A stretch of 64,000 bases of DNA from Lientehia sp934351765 (GCF_052118925.1 NZ_JBQKGG010000006.1:1-64000); one strand, 5' to 3'. Counted from the first letter of the stretch, positions 23,535-32,372 are shown. Made by a program: numbers and translations. Notes: generated by a model from the letters alone, not told the origin.

Positions 23535-24404
23535 TTATTTAACCTCTACCAGCTCGATCTGGAAGTTCAGTTCTTTTCCGGCCATTTCATGGTTTGCATC
23601 AAAGGTAATGGTCGTTTCTTCTTTTGCTGTTACCTTTACCGGGAACTGCTGGCCATACTGATTGGTTAAGTACACCTGCTGGCCAACGGTAAGCTCCTCG
23701 GAGCCGGGCAGATTGGCAATCTCCAGTGTAATGATGGCATCCGGGTTTGTCTGTCCGTATGCTTCTTCCGGCATGAGATGAACCTGGATCGTTTCACCGA
23801 CCTTCATGTTTGCCACAGCCTTATCGAAGCCAAGGATCATCTGTCCGGCGCCGCAGACAAACTCCAGCGGCTCGCCGCGGTCGTAGGAAGAATCGAACTG
23901 TGTTCCATCGTTGAAGGTGCCGCGATAATGGGTACGGCAGGTCTTTCCCACATTGGGGCCGGTAAAGGAAGGCTGATGAGAGCCGCAGCCACTGCATCCG
24001 CCGCCACAGCCGCCACAGGAATGTTCCTCTTCTCCGTCCCCGCAGTTTCCGCCGCAGGAATGACCTTCTTCATGATGATGGTCACAGTTCACGCCTGCAG
24101 AAACAAGATCACCGGTTAAATAGGCCTCCACGGCCCGGTCTGCATCGCCTTCTGCGCCGGAACAGATCTCAATTCCCGCTGCTGTCAGCGCCGACTGTGC
24201 GCCCTCTCCGATCCCACCGCAGATCACAGCCTGGACACCCAGCTCTGCCAGCAGTCCGGCAAGCGCACTGTGACCCTCGCCGTTGAAATCCAGAAGCTCT
24301 TCGGAAACAACGCTTCCGTTCTCGATTTCATATACTTTAAACACCTTTGTTTTTCCAAAATGCTGAAAAATCGAACCGTTTTCGTAAGGTACTGCCAGTT
24401 TCAT
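23535..24404 (-). CDS. NifX/NifB-like domain fused to an FKBP-type (SlyD-like) prolyl isomerase
   Basis: A 289-residue fusion. Residues 1-100 are a dinitrogenase iron-molybdenum cofactor (NifX/NafY) domain: MKLAVPYENGSIFQHFGKTK, then LGVQAVICGGIGEGAQSAL. Residues 108-150 are a His/Cys/Gly-rich linker (CDHHHEEGHSCGGNC, CGGCGGGCSGCG) likely to bind metal. From about 155 an FKBP domain follows (HYRGTFNDGTQFDSS, then GAGQMILGFDKAV) with an insert-in-flap layout as in SlyD. SlyD proteins have a metal-binding tail; here the metal-binding piece lies between two domains. It may act as a metallochaperone-foldase for Fe-S or nickel proteins; that is inference. No nif genes are nearby. Confidence 0.88.
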   Translation of the reverse strand: MKLAVPYENGSIFQHFGKTKVFKVYEIENGSVVSEELLDFNGEGHSALAGLLAELGVQAVICGGIGEGAQSALTAAGIEICSGAEGDADRAVEAYLTGDLVSAGVNCDHHHEEGHSCGGNCGDGEEEHSCGGCGGGCSGCGSHQPSFTGPNVGKTCRTHYRGTFNDGTQFDSSYDRGEPLEFVCGAGQMILGFDKAVANMKVGETIQVHLMPEEAYGQTNPDAIITLEIANLPGSEELTVGQQVYLTNQYGQQFPVKVTAKEETTITFDANHEMAGKELNFQIELVEVK

Positions 24405-24469
24405 CTGTAAAATCCTCCCGTTTTCTCTTTTTTATGATACTTTATCGCTCCGCCGGAAAAAGTGAAAGA

Positions 24470-24985
24470 TCACTCCGGTTTGCAAAGGATCCGATGGATC
24501 CGTGTTTCCAGAATGGAACTTGTATAGGACGGCGTCAAAAGCAGCGCCGTATCGGCTCCATGCCCGCTCCCGGCGATTGCCAGCACCGGTTCTCCGTAAG
24601 GAATCTTTCCCGCATCAAGTGCCATGGTGCTGACCTCCACACAGACCTTGGTTCCCTGGGAAAACATCCGAAGAGTATTTGCCATGATCTCAACCGGCCC
24701 ATAACCGCCGAACTGTCTGGAAAAGCTCCGCTCCACGCCGCTGAGCGCATGCCCCGCCGTAACGAGATCCATGCCCGCCTGCTCGAACTGCTTTCTCCGT
24801 TCTTCAGAAAGACGATTTTCTCCATGATCATACACACAGGTCACGCCCACAATATGCAGATCCGTTTCTCCCAGCAGATAGTTCAGGTTTTCCCCCGATG
24901 TTGTTGCCGCCACCAGATGCTTTATATTGTGGCTGTGTGCATATTCCACTGCAAGACGGATTGTTTTCTCCGTCGTCTCTACCAT
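24470..24985 (-). CDS. Pyruvate-kinase-C-domain-like protein
   Basis: A stand-alone alpha/beta protein of 171 residues resembling the C-terminal domain of pyruvate kinase (PK_C): TIRLAVEYAHSHNIKHLVAA, TSGENLNYLL, GVTCVYDHGE, then ETRIHRILCKPE at the end. Such proteins occur in archaea and clostridia with unknown function, probably binding a small ligand rather than catalysing. The frame could begin at GTG 24994, but ATG at 24985 has AGGAA at a better distance. It overlaps the end of the preceding 238-residue gene by only a few bases, so it belongs to the same transcript. Confidence 0.75.
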   Translation of the reverse strand: MVETTEKTIRLAVEYAHSHNIKHLVAATTSGENLNYLLGETDLHIVGVTCVYDHGENRLSEERRKQFEQAGMDLVTAGHALSGVERSFSRQFGGYGPVEIMANTLRMFSQGTKVCVEVSTMALDAGKIPYGEPVLAIAGSGHGADTALLLTPSYTSSILETRIHRILCKPE

Positions 24986-25695
24986 GTCATCCACACTTCC
25001 TGTTCCGCCAGCATATCAACGGCCTCCTGCATGGAAATGCCCTGCTCCTCCGCCGTATTGGCAAACACGGTCATCGGTATGGCATGAGAGGCCACCACCG
25101 ACCGCATAAACACAACCAGCTCGTCAATAAGCCCCTTCAGTTCTTCGTTATGCATCAGCTCGCAGAGCATGGCACTGAAGCTGCAGAACACAAAACCGAT
25201 CATGTAACGCTGGGACGGCATCATGCGGCTGCACAGATCATCTACGGAATCGCTGACCGGATCCAACACCTTCATGCGCTCCATGAGCCTTCCGCAGAAC
25301 CGGGAATAACACTCCTCGCTGAATACATGAAAATCGATGGAATAAGGCTCCCGGTCAAACTGCTCTACGATCTTGACCGAATATTCTGCGGTTTCTTTAT
25401 AATAATTATAGGCAATCCCATACAGGATCTTCGGAAGATCCGAAGTTTTCTCCGGCTCCTGGAGCAGTCCGTAATACAGGTACGGAAACGCATCGAAAAA
25501 CCAGTCCAGAAATGCGTTGGAAATCATCCGCGGTCCCTCGTCCATGATATCAGAGCACATATCCTCCAGGTTCTTATTTAAAACATCCGGAAGTACCTCA
25601 TCCTCCTTCACGGAAACGATCGGCTCCAACAGGCCAGTTATGATGCGAATTGCCCCACCAAAAGATTTTTTGTAATCATCGTTCATTTCGTTCAT
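24979..25695 (-). CDS. Unknown helical protein next to the PRTase-like gene
   Basis: A 238-residue, acidic, mostly helical, soluble protein; family not recognised. It contains several aromatic helices (AFLDWFFDAFPYLYYGLL; IAYNYYKETAEYSVKI) and no obvious catalytic motif. AAGGGATAACA precedes the ATG. It starts 25 bases after the PRTase-like gene and runs into the PK_C-like gene, which makes it a part of the AAA+/DnaB-like/PRTase-like operon. It may be a partner or scaffold of the PRTase-like protein. Confidence 0.7.
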   Translation of the reverse strand: MNEMNDDYKKSFGGAIRIITGLLEPIVSVKEDEVLPDVLNKNLEDMCSDIMDEGPRMISNAFLDWFFDAFPYLYYGLLQEPEKTSDLPKILYGIAYNYYKETAEYSVKIVEQFDREPYSIDFHVFSEECYSRFCGRLMERMKVLDPVSDSVDDLCSRMMPSQRYMIGFVFCSFSAMLCELMHNEELKGLIDELVVFMRSVVASHAIPMTVFANTAEEQGISMQEAVDMLAEQEVWMTW

Positions 25696-25720
25696 TGTTA
25701 TCCCTTTCTTTAAACAACCG

Positions 25721-26815
25721 TCAGTTCCGAATGGTTGTCTTCACCCATGTCTGCTTCTCCGCACTGACCGAGTTTGCTTCCCGTGACAGCAGCGGATACC
25801 ATTTCCCCAGGGTGCCTTTTCGTTCCTTGGCCGTTGTGCCCCACCAAAATGCCAGAGGGCAATTGTTGGAAATATTATAGCAGGTAGCAAAAAACGCTCC
25901 GTAGCCCAAAGAGATGGTGTGGTTGTAGCCCATGGGCTTCAGCCGTTCGTTTGGCGTACTGGGCAGGGAACAGATATAAGCGCCCTTCTGGAGCAGTGCC
26001 CGTTCCAGAATATCACGGCTCTCCACTGAGGTAAACAGCCTTGACTGCGGTTCTCCGTCTATATACGCCCGGAATGTCAATCCCTTTTTATGATACTTTT
26101 CCCGCAGGCTGTCCACATAGTCCAGATACTGTTTCACATAAGGATCTTCCGCATCATACCGCGGCCAGAGCACATCATAGGGCGGATCCCCGATAACATT
26201 GTGATACTCCTTCAGCAGGTAGATCTTCGGTATGATCTTCTTCCCGGCACAGATTTCATCCAGACGCTTCTTCACATAAGGAAAGTTCCCATCATACAGC
26301 CCCAGGAAGATGATATCCAGCTCTGCGCCCTCATGGGGCTCATCGCTCTGGATCCAGGTGCCAATGTCCTTTAACAGTGTCATACCGGTGTACATACAGT
26401 CATCCAGATAAAAATAGCGGTCCACCGATTTATGGTTCATCCGGTTGATAACAATGCCCTTGGAGCTGTGGTAATACTCCTCCATCAGCTTTACCAGCCG
26501 CTTCTGGCTGCTGCCCTTTCCCTGAATGTCCAGAAACTGTGCCCGGTTTAAGGTTTTAAAAGGCTTTTCTCCGAAAATCTCCTTTGTATTCCAGATGGAA
26601 TCAAAAAATTTCTCGATTTTTTTCCGGCTCATATAGTTTTCTTCCAGAAGATGATCCGTCTCCAGCAGAATCGCTTCGCGGTCTGCTTCATCAAACTGTC
26701 TGATCCAGGTGTCTACATGAGCAGCATCATACGGCTTTCCATAGTCCGAATCAGCCTGAAAATCCCGGATTTTTTCCGCAATGCGCTCCTCCAACGCTCT
26801 GAGGTTCTCTTCCAT
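25721..26815 (-). CDS. Phosphoribosyltransferase-like protein (PRTase-CE/ComF-like)
   Basis: A 364-residue protein. Residues 134-150 (YFYLDDCMYTGMTLLKD) match the PRPP-binding loop of phosphoribosyltransferases (hydrophobic-x-DD-x3-TG-x-T), and the surrounding segments RLVKLMEEYYHSSKGIVINR and ELDIIFLGLYDGNFP supply the expected alternating strands. The C-terminal 100 residues (SLPSTPNERLKPMGYNHTIS, PLAFWWGTTAKE) form an extra domain. The whole fits the PRTase-CE group described computationally in prokaryotic conflict-type gene clusters rather than a metabolic PRTase. It sits 31 bases after the 345-residue unknown gene in a compact minus-strand operon with ClpX-like and DnaB-like ATPases. Substrate unknown; transfer of a ribosyl phosphate group, or PRPP sensing, is inferred. 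Confidence 0.7.
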   Translation of the reverse strand: MEENLRALEERIAEKIRDFQADSDYGKPYDAAHVDTWIRQFDEADREAILLETDHLLEENYMSRKKIEKFFDSIWNTKEIFGEKPFKTLNRAQFLDIQGKGSSQKRLVKLMEEYYHSSKGIVINRMNHKSVDRYFYLDDCMYTGMTLLKDIGTWIQSDEPHEGAELDIIFLGLYDGNFPYVKKRLDEICAGKKIIPKIYLLKEYHNVIGDPPYDVLWPRYDAEDPYVKQYLDYVDSLREKYHKKGLTFRAYIDGEPQSRLFTSVESRDILERALLQKGAYICSLPSTPNERLKPMGYNHTISLGYGAFFATCYNISNNCPLAFWWGTTAKERKGTLGKWYPLLSREANSVSAEKQTWVKTTIRN

Positions 26816-26846
26816 TTCCTGTTCTCCTCTTCTCTTTCGTCTTTCT

Positions 26847-27881
26847 CTATTCTATCGGTTTTTCCCGAAACATACAAGCAGCTTCTTCTTTTTTCTTCGT
26901 GTGAAAACAACTCTCCGGATTACGGATATCACCCTCCAGATCGATTCCGATGATGCTGCTCCGTTTCCCGTCTCCGCCTCTTGTTTCATGATACCCTGTC
27001 AGATAGCCGACGGCACAGTAATAATCCAGAAGTGCCTTCATCTGTTTATGAACTGCCTGCTTTTTATTGGACCATGCACCGGTCGAGAAATCCTCCTCAC
27101 GGATGCCCATGATCGGAAGCAGCCCATCCAGTCTTCCCGCCTGTTTGTGGGACGGATAGCAGTAACGAAGACTCCTGTTTGAGAACCCGTTTTTCGGATT
27201 CCGAAGCAGCTCACACCGCTGCAAAAGCAGGTGCTTCATCTGGATCACGGTATCGGAATTTTTAAGCTTCAAAGATGGTACAACGCTTCCGTCAGCCAGA
27301 ACAGTTTCTCCGCAGGTCAAAAGCTCCATGGGGATCCGGATGATCTGGTGGATGGCGGAGGCATATTCATACAGCGGCAACCCCCGGTCCAGATCCAGAT
27401 GAAACCGGTTTGTGCCACTGATCCGCCGGAGCGGAAGAAGCTTTCCCGCCAGCACCTCCGGAACATCCGTAAGCCTCCGCCGCTCGATTTCTTCCTCCCA
27501 CCAGATGGCAATATCCATCTGTCCGAGCCGTTCCAGGCTGTCTGCCAGCCTCTGTTCTTTGGAGATACTCCCCGGCTCCGCCTGACGGATCCGGATCGTT
27601 CCGCTTCCGCTCATGCACGCCAGCAGCTCCGTTACCGTTATTGTCACGGTTCCCCGAAGGATCCCCTGCCGCTCAAACCGTCTGGTCAGCCAGAGTGTGT
27701 ACACCGCATCACACAACAGTTTTTCCAGCCAGGTCATGGAAGAGCCCGTTTTTACTGCATAAGACACAAGGCAGCCGTTCCCCACATCCACCCGCTGTTT
27801 TTTCATGGCCGGAATTTCTTTTTTGTAAAGCTCCTGGGCGATCTTACAGTTGTTCATATAAAACCGGTCTGGTCTGTTCAT
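26847..27881 (-). CDS. Unknown protein between DnaB-like and PRTase-like genes
   Basis: A 344-residue basic protein with no family I recognise. It seems to contain repeated helix-strand units that could be winged helices (LEKLLCDAVYTLWLTRRFER, then VTITVTELLACM; later RLGQMDIAIWWEEEIERR), somewhat like plasmid replication initiators, but this is weak. The frame is open upstream to 27959, overlapping the DnaB-like gene; ATG at 27881 with CAGGAG five bases upstream is the better start. Position right after a DnaB-like ATPase is compatible with a DNA-binding loader or adaptor. Confidence 0.65.
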   Translation of the reverse strand: MNRPDRFYMNNCKIAQELYKKEIPAMKKQRVDVGNGCLVSYAVKTGSSMTWLEKLLCDAVYTLWLTRRFERQGILRGTVTITVTELLACMSGSGTIRIRQAEPGSISKEQRLADSLERLGQMDIAIWWEEEIERRRLTDVPEVLAGKLLPLRRISGTNRFHLDLDRGLPLYEYASAIHQIIRIPMELLTCGETVLADGSVVPSLKLKNSDTVIQMKHLLLQRCELLRNPKNGFSNRSLRYCYPSHKQAGRLDGLLPIMGIREEDFSTGAWSNKKQAVHKQMKALLDYYCAVGYLTGYHETRGGDGKRSSIIGIDLEGDIRNPESCFHTKKKEEAACMFREKPIE

Positions 27882-27927
27882 AAACGCTCCTGCCTGTTTT
27901 CTTATTTCTCCTGCCTCTTGTTCTTTC

Positions 27928-29094
27928 CTACCGGCAGTTCTCGATCCATTCTGCATCATAGTCCGGGTCCGGGATCGTCTGCTGCCTTACAGGAGCTCCG
28001 TCCTCTGCAGCTCCCGTTTCATTCACAGCCCGGGTTCTCGTCCGCTTTCCGGCATTTCTCGAAGCAGGCACCGGCCTCTGATCGGCACTTTCCAGAAACA
28101 CATCGTTCCCCGGATAATAGGTAAATCGCACTCTGGCATCCATGCCGCAGCGCCCGTAGCGCTGCTTCAATGCTACCAAGTCCACAATTCTGGGATTTTT
28201 TGACTTTTCCCGGTCTGCTGCCGCCTCACCGTTTTTCAGTTCCCCGTGATCGCTGAACAGAGCAAACTGCATGGCAAGCACCACGTCCGCCGAATACTCG
28301 ATGGCTCCGGATTCCTTGAACGCCGATACGCTGACTGCTCTTCCATAACTGCTGCGGTTCAGGGAATTGATAACCACCACTGGAATTTCCATTTCATAGG
28401 CAAGCTGGCGCAGAATGCGGATATTGGCATCGAGCATGGTCCGTGGATCATTCAGATACGCTCTTGCAGCGTTCTGCTCCGTCTGTGACTCCAGAATCTG
28501 AAGGTAATCAACCATGACCACAGCATTCCCTTTCTGTGCATGCTCCGAAACTTCACGGTAGATCCGGAGCCCGCTGATGGGATCCGCTTTCCGATCCTCA
28601 AAGAGCAGGAGATTCCGGCATGCCTCTTTTACCGTCTGTCTGGCCTGTTCGATCTCCTCCCAACGCTTCCGGTCAAGGTGGTTCACACTCCCCTCATACA
28701 GCAGCTCCGCCGCCGGCAGAGACACGGTTCCGTCTGTCTGAAGATACACCTGTCTGGAAAGCGCCTTGGCAATGACACCAATCTTCGACGTTTCCAGGAA
28801 ATAACCATAGACCGGGATTCCCGCCGCCGAAATATTCTGGGCGATCTGTAACGCCAGCGTCGATTTCCCCATACCGGAATGACCACCCAGCATGATGACA
28901 CCAGCCGTCAGTCCTCCGCCCAAAAGTGTGTCCAGCCCGGCGATCCCCGTGGAGATATGCGGGATCAGTACGCTTCCGATTTCCTGTCTGGTAAACCGGT
29001 CGATCTGTTCCTCCACGGAATGTGTGCGGAAAAACTGCTCCTCAGCTGCCGTCGTCTGTATGATCTTTTTATCGGTTGTTTTGTTCTGCTCCAT
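27928..29094 (-). CDS. DnaB-like RecA-fold ATPase lacking the DnaB N-domain
   Basis: A 388-residue replicative-helicase-like ATPase. Walker A is GGHSGMGKST (70-79), Walker B NAVVMVDYLQIL, followed by motif III-like VVVINSLNRSSYGR and the DnaB signature FKESGAIEYSADVVLAM with an arginine-finger region after KQRYGRCG. The DnaB N-terminal domain is absent and replaced by about 45 residues; the C-terminal 70 residues are a disordered, basic and acidic tail. It is therefore not the housekeeping replicative helicase but a paralogue, in an operon with a ClpX-like AAA+ protein (57 bases upstream) and an unknown protein downstream. Confidence 0.85.
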   Translation of the reverse strand: MEQNKTTDKKIIQTTAAEEQFFRTHSVEEQIDRFTRQEIGSVLIPHISTGIAGLDTLLGGGLTAGVIMLGGHSGMGKSTLALQIAQNISAAGIPVYGYFLETSKIGVIAKALSRQVYLQTDGTVSLPAAELLYEGSVNHLDRKRWEEIEQARQTVKEACRNLLLFEDRKADPISGLRIYREVSEHAQKGNAVVMVDYLQILESQTEQNAARAYLNDPRTMLDANIRILRQLAYEMEIPVVVINSLNRSSYGRAVSVSAFKESGAIEYSADVVLAMQFALFSDHGELKNGEAAADREKSKNPRIVDLVALKQRYGRCGMDARVRFTYYPGNDVFLESADQRPVPASRNAGKRTRTRAVNETGAAEDGAPVRQQTIPDPDYDAEWIENCR

Positions 29095-29151
29095 GCCTGA
29101 TTTTCCTTTTTTTATGGTTCTGGTTTATGGTTCCGGAGCTGCGCCAGAGGA

Positions 29152-30540
29152 TTATTCCCTCTGGCACAGCGTGTATTCCTTCTGATCCTGATTCTCGAAA
29201 AGCTCTTCATCCAGCAGACGCTGCAGGGAGCTGTAAAGGTAACGGACACCCATGTGGTTCAGCTCCGCCGCTTCGGTAAGAAGCCGTTCCGTTCTCTGAT
29301 CCAGCTTCAGGGTCAGATCATACTCCTTTTCCAGCTTTGTAAGAGGCGACAGGCTGGGAATTTTCAGAATGTTCTGATAGTCTCTGGCCGTCATGCCGCT
29401 CAACTGTACCACCTGATTGATTCTTCCGCAGATTTCTCTCCGGACATGACCGAAGTCTGCCAGGTCATCCGTCAAAATGGCCTGCTCATACTGCGCGTCC
29501 ACGCTTACGCCGTCCACATCGGCTCCAAAGCCCAGCGAATGACTCTCCTCATTCTTCATCATCATCAGATTGATGAAGCTTCCGCAGAACACAAAGCTCA
29601 CCTTCGAGGTGTCGATTTTCTTCTCGGACTGATTCTTTCCCTCGATGGGGTAGTCCAGAATGGTTCCTTCAATGAACTTCAGAAGCTCATTCTGACCGGC
29701 TGCACTGTAATCCGTTCCGTTGCTTCCCATCTTGGGTTCACAGAACTTGTCAAACTCGTCCATGACGATGATGGCATGCTCTGCTTCTGCTACGGTCATG
29801 TCATCGAAGATGTTGCGCAGCTTAAAGGAACCCTTCCATCCTTCCATGGTAAGCTGGGTGCAGTCCACGATCTTGATGTTCGGGTACAGGCTGCTCATCA
29901 CGCGCCAGATCTCTGTTTTACCGCAGCCGGTCGGTCCGATGAACATCACATTCCTCTTCCGGCCACGCAGATGGTTATACACCAGCATAGACGCTGCCTT
30001 GACCGCCTCTCTCTGACCGTAAACCTGCCGGCTCACATAGTCATAGATTTCTCTCGGTTTCATGGCAAAAAGCCGTTCTTCTCTTCCCATGGTTCTATGG
30101 TCGCGTGCCTGTTCCTGCTCCGTCAGTTCATCCTCTGTCTCCCATTCCTGCATGGCGATCATGGTTTCAACCTCTTCGTCTATTTTTCTTTCTCCTGCAC
30201 CGGCAAACTTCTCATGGCCCGGACGGCTCTCATAGCTGTCCGCCAGAATTTCTGAGATCTGGTACAGACTCTTCATATCAGGAGCGGCATCCTTCATGAT
30301 GCCCTCAAAGATTTTTCCCACGGTTGCTCTGGACTGTCTCTCCCAAAAACCTGAAAGATCTTCATAATACGCCAGAAGCTTCTCGTACTGCTCATCAGTC
30401 AGCTGGTCAAAGGCTCCGGCTTTGGCGTCCTTCACAAACCCCACGGCCGGATTTTCCAGGTATGTTCCACTGTGTCCCAGGGCAAGCTCTCTCATAAAAC
30501 GACTGACTTCTTTCTTATATTCATTTCTCATCAATGTCAT
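29152..30540 (-). CDS. ClpX-like AAA+ ATPase with a non-ClpX N-terminal domain
   Basis: A 462-residue AAA+ protein. Walker A is GPTGCGKTE (202-210), Walker B IIVMDEFDKF, sensor regions include KVSFVFCGSFINL, and the ClpX-like HSLGFGADV and FGHVRREICGRINQVV follow, with the C-terminal small domain ending LNHMGVRYLYSSLQRLLD (sensor 2). Residues 1-165 are helical and unlike the ClpX zinc-binding domain, so the adaptor or substrate must differ. AAGGAG lies seven bases before the ATG. First gene of the operon with DnaB-like and PRTase-like proteins; a role as unfoldase or remodeller of the DnaB-like ring is a reasonable guess. Confidence 0.85.
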   Translation of the reverse strand: MTLMRNEYKKEVSRFMRELALGHSGTYLENPAVGFVKDAKAGAFDQLTDEQYEKLLAYYEDLSGFWERQSRATVGKIFEGIMKDAAPDMKSLYQISEILADSYESRPGHEKFAGAGERKIDEEVETMIAMQEWETEDELTEQEQARDHRTMGREERLFAMKPREIYDYVSRQVYGQREAVKAASMLVYNHLRGRKRNVMFIGPTGCGKTEIWRVMSSLYPNIKIVDCTQLTMEGWKGSFKLRNIFDDMTVAEAEHAIIVMDEFDKFCEPKMGSNGTDYSAAGQNELLKFIEGTILDYPIEGKNQSEKKIDTSKVSFVFCGSFINLMMMKNEESHSLGFGADVDGVSVDAQYEQAILTDDLADFGHVRREICGRINQVVQLSGMTARDYQNILKIPSLSPLTKLEKEYDLTLKLDQRTERLLTEAAELNHMGVRYLYSSLQRLLDEELFENQDQKEYTLCQRE

Positions 30541-30810
30541 TGGGATTCTCCTTTTTCAGACTGTGGCAGGGCGCTGCGGACGGAGAGCAGGTTTTTGTTT
30601 TTTCTTCTCTCTTCTCTATACTCCTCGCATAGCTCTGCTTATGTTTTTATTTTACAGTCTTTCACCCGGGAATCCCGAAGGGATTCTTTTAAGATTTTTA
30701 TTTTACATAAAAATAATACATACGGGATTACATAAACAACCCATTTTCTCAAAAAAATATGTTTTTCACGCGCGTTTTCTGCTTCTGTAGCTTTTCTGCT
30801 TTTCTTTATT

Positions 30811-30849
30811 TGTAACAAAAAATCGCTTTTATAAACATCATTTGTTACA
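30811..30849 (-). promoter_or_regulatory. Inverted repeat upstream of the AAA+ operon
   Basis: TGTAACAAA (30811-30819) and TTTGTTACA (30841-30849) are an exact inverted pair 21 bases apart, about 270 bases before the AAA+ start. It is a candidate operator or promoter site. The rest of 30541-30810 is AT-rich and without a gene; it holds a short hairpin (GAATCCCGAAGGGATTC near 30671-30687) and two copies of TTTTTATTTTACA. Confidence 0.45.
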
Positions 30850-30917
30850 TTCTATCAGACTGTCTGTTCCCCGTCAACCGTATTTTCTTTTCCAATCAGC
30901 CGTATTTTTTTCAGTCA

Positions 30918-30950
30918 AAAGCCCCTCTCTGCGTTTCTGCAGAAAGGGGC
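30918..30950 (-). terminator. Terminator of the purine permease
   Basis: Stem GCCCCTTTCTGC/GCAGAGAGGGGC with a 6-base loop, followed on the minus strand by TTTTG. It lies 46 bases past the permease stop. Confidence 0.8.
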
Positions 30951-30995
30951 CTGATGTTTCTTATGAAGTTGTGAGCCGCAGCCGCATTCTGCTCC

Positions 30996-32312
30996 TTACA
31001 GGTAAGTCAGAATGTACATTGCAATGAATACTGCGGACAGGATGTAGATCAGGAACGGAACTTCCTTGAACTTTCCACGGCAAACCTTGATTACGGTGTA
31101 GGAAATAAATCCGAAACCGATACCATCGGAGATGCTGTATGCAAAGGGCATCATAACGATGGTCAGGAAGCAGGGAAGTGCAACCTCAAAGTCTGTCCAG
31201 TCAATCTTGGTAACACCCATGATCATGTAAACGCCCACGATGATCAGTGCGGGAGCGGTTGCAGCACTGGGAACGATTCCGGCAACGGGTGCCAGCAGGA
31301 TCGCAAGCAGGAACAGCAGACCGGTTACTACGGAAGAAAGACCGGTGCGGCCGCCCTCCTGGATACCAGTGGAAGACTCAACGAAGGTGGTTACTGTGGA
31401 AGTACCGAGGCAGGCACCAACGCAGGTCGCAAGAGCATCTGCAATCAGCGCTCTGTCGCCGCCGGGCAGGTTGCCGTCCTTGTCAAGCATTCCGGCATTT
31501 CCGGCTGTACCAAGAAGTGTTCCAACTGTATCGAAGCAGTCCACAATGAAAAAGCTTATTACTGCCGTGATCAGAGGCAAGACACCAACCGAAAGCACAC
31601 CGCCGAAGTCAAGCTGGAAAGCAGTCATGCTGATGTTTCCGATGTGGCTCATGGTAATCGTTTCCGGCATGGTTGTAATGCCCATGGGGATACCAATGAT
31701 GGTTGTAATAATAATACCGATAAAAATGGCAGCCTTCACTTTGTATACGATCAGAATACCGGTGATCAGAAGACCGATGAGAGCCAGAAGTGCGCCGCCC
31801 TTTGTGATTGCTCCCATGTCGGTGTAGCTTCCGTTTTCAGGGCCAAAGCACTGAACGATTCCGGCATTCAGCATACCGATAAAGCAGATAAACAGACCGA
31901 TACCTACAGAAATTGCATTCTTTAACGGTGCGGGGATGGATGCGATGATCATACCTCTTAAAGGAGTCACGGTCACGACCAGGAACAGAATACCGGAGAT
32001 CAGAACGATCGCCAGACCCTGCTGCCAGGTATATCCCATGCTGAAGCAGAGCGTATAAGTAAAGAATGCGTTAAGGCCCATACCGGGAGCCTGTGCAAAC
32101 GGTACATTGGCAAGGAACGCCGTCAGGAAGGTACCGATTGCTGCGGAAAGGCAGGTGGCAACCATAACCGCTGTGAAATCCATGCCTGTCTGAGACAGAT
32201 AATTGGGATTCACAAAAATGATGTAGGCCATTGCGAAGAAAGTCGTAACACCGGCGATCACTTCGGTTTTTACGTTGGTGTTATGCTCCTTCAGTTTGAA
32301 GAACTTTTCCAT
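30996..32312 (-). CDS. NCS2-family purine permease (AzgA/PbuO-like)
   Basis: A 438-residue membrane protein with 12-14 predicted hydrophobic segments. The start EVIAGVTTFFAMAYIIFVNP and the motif AQAPGMGLNAFFTYTL are hallmarks of the AzgA-like adenine/hypoxanthine/guanine permeases; ESSTGIQEGGRTGLSSVVTG is the second conserved block. It should import purine bases by proton symport. CGGAGGATAAAA precedes the ATG. A TATAAT box at 32394-32399 (minus strand) and a strong leader hairpin suggest regulation at the 5' end. Monocistronic: a terminator follows. Confidence 0.93.
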   Translation of the reverse strand: MEKFFKLKEHNTNVKTEVIAGVTTFFAMAYIIFVNPNYLSQTGMDFTAVMVATCLSAAIGTFLTAFLANVPFAQAPGMGLNAFFTYTLCFSMGYTWQQGLAIVLISGILFLVVTVTPLRGMIIASIPAPLKNAISVGIGLFICFIGMLNAGIVQCFGPENGSYTDMGAITKGGALLALIGLLITGILIVYKVKAAIFIGIIITTIIGIPMGITTMPETITMSHIGNISMTAFQLDFGGVLSVGVLPLITAVISFFIVDCFDTVGTLLGTAGNAGMLDKDGNLPGGDRALIADALATCVGACLGTSTVTTFVESSTGIQEGGRTGLSSVVTGLLFLLAILLAPVAGIVPSAATAPALIIVGVYMIMGVTKIDWTDFEVALPCFLTIVMMPFAYSISDGIGFGFISYTVIKVCRGKFKEVPFLIYILSAVFIAMYILTYL

Positions 32313-32342
32313 TTTTATCCTCCGTTTCTTTAGACGTAAATG

Positions 32343-32372
32343 ACCGGAACAGGTTGGAAACGTCCTATTCCG
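32343..32372 (-). promoter_or_regulatory. Leader stem-loop of the purine permease
   Basis: CCGGAATAGG pairs with CCTGTTCCGG (one G-U pair) around a 10-base loop, in the presumed leader between the TATAAT box (32394-32399) and the start codon. ACGT in the loop can pair with ACGT downstream, so a pseudoknot is possible. The consensus of the purine riboswitch is not visible, so the regulator type is unknown. Confidence 0.4.
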
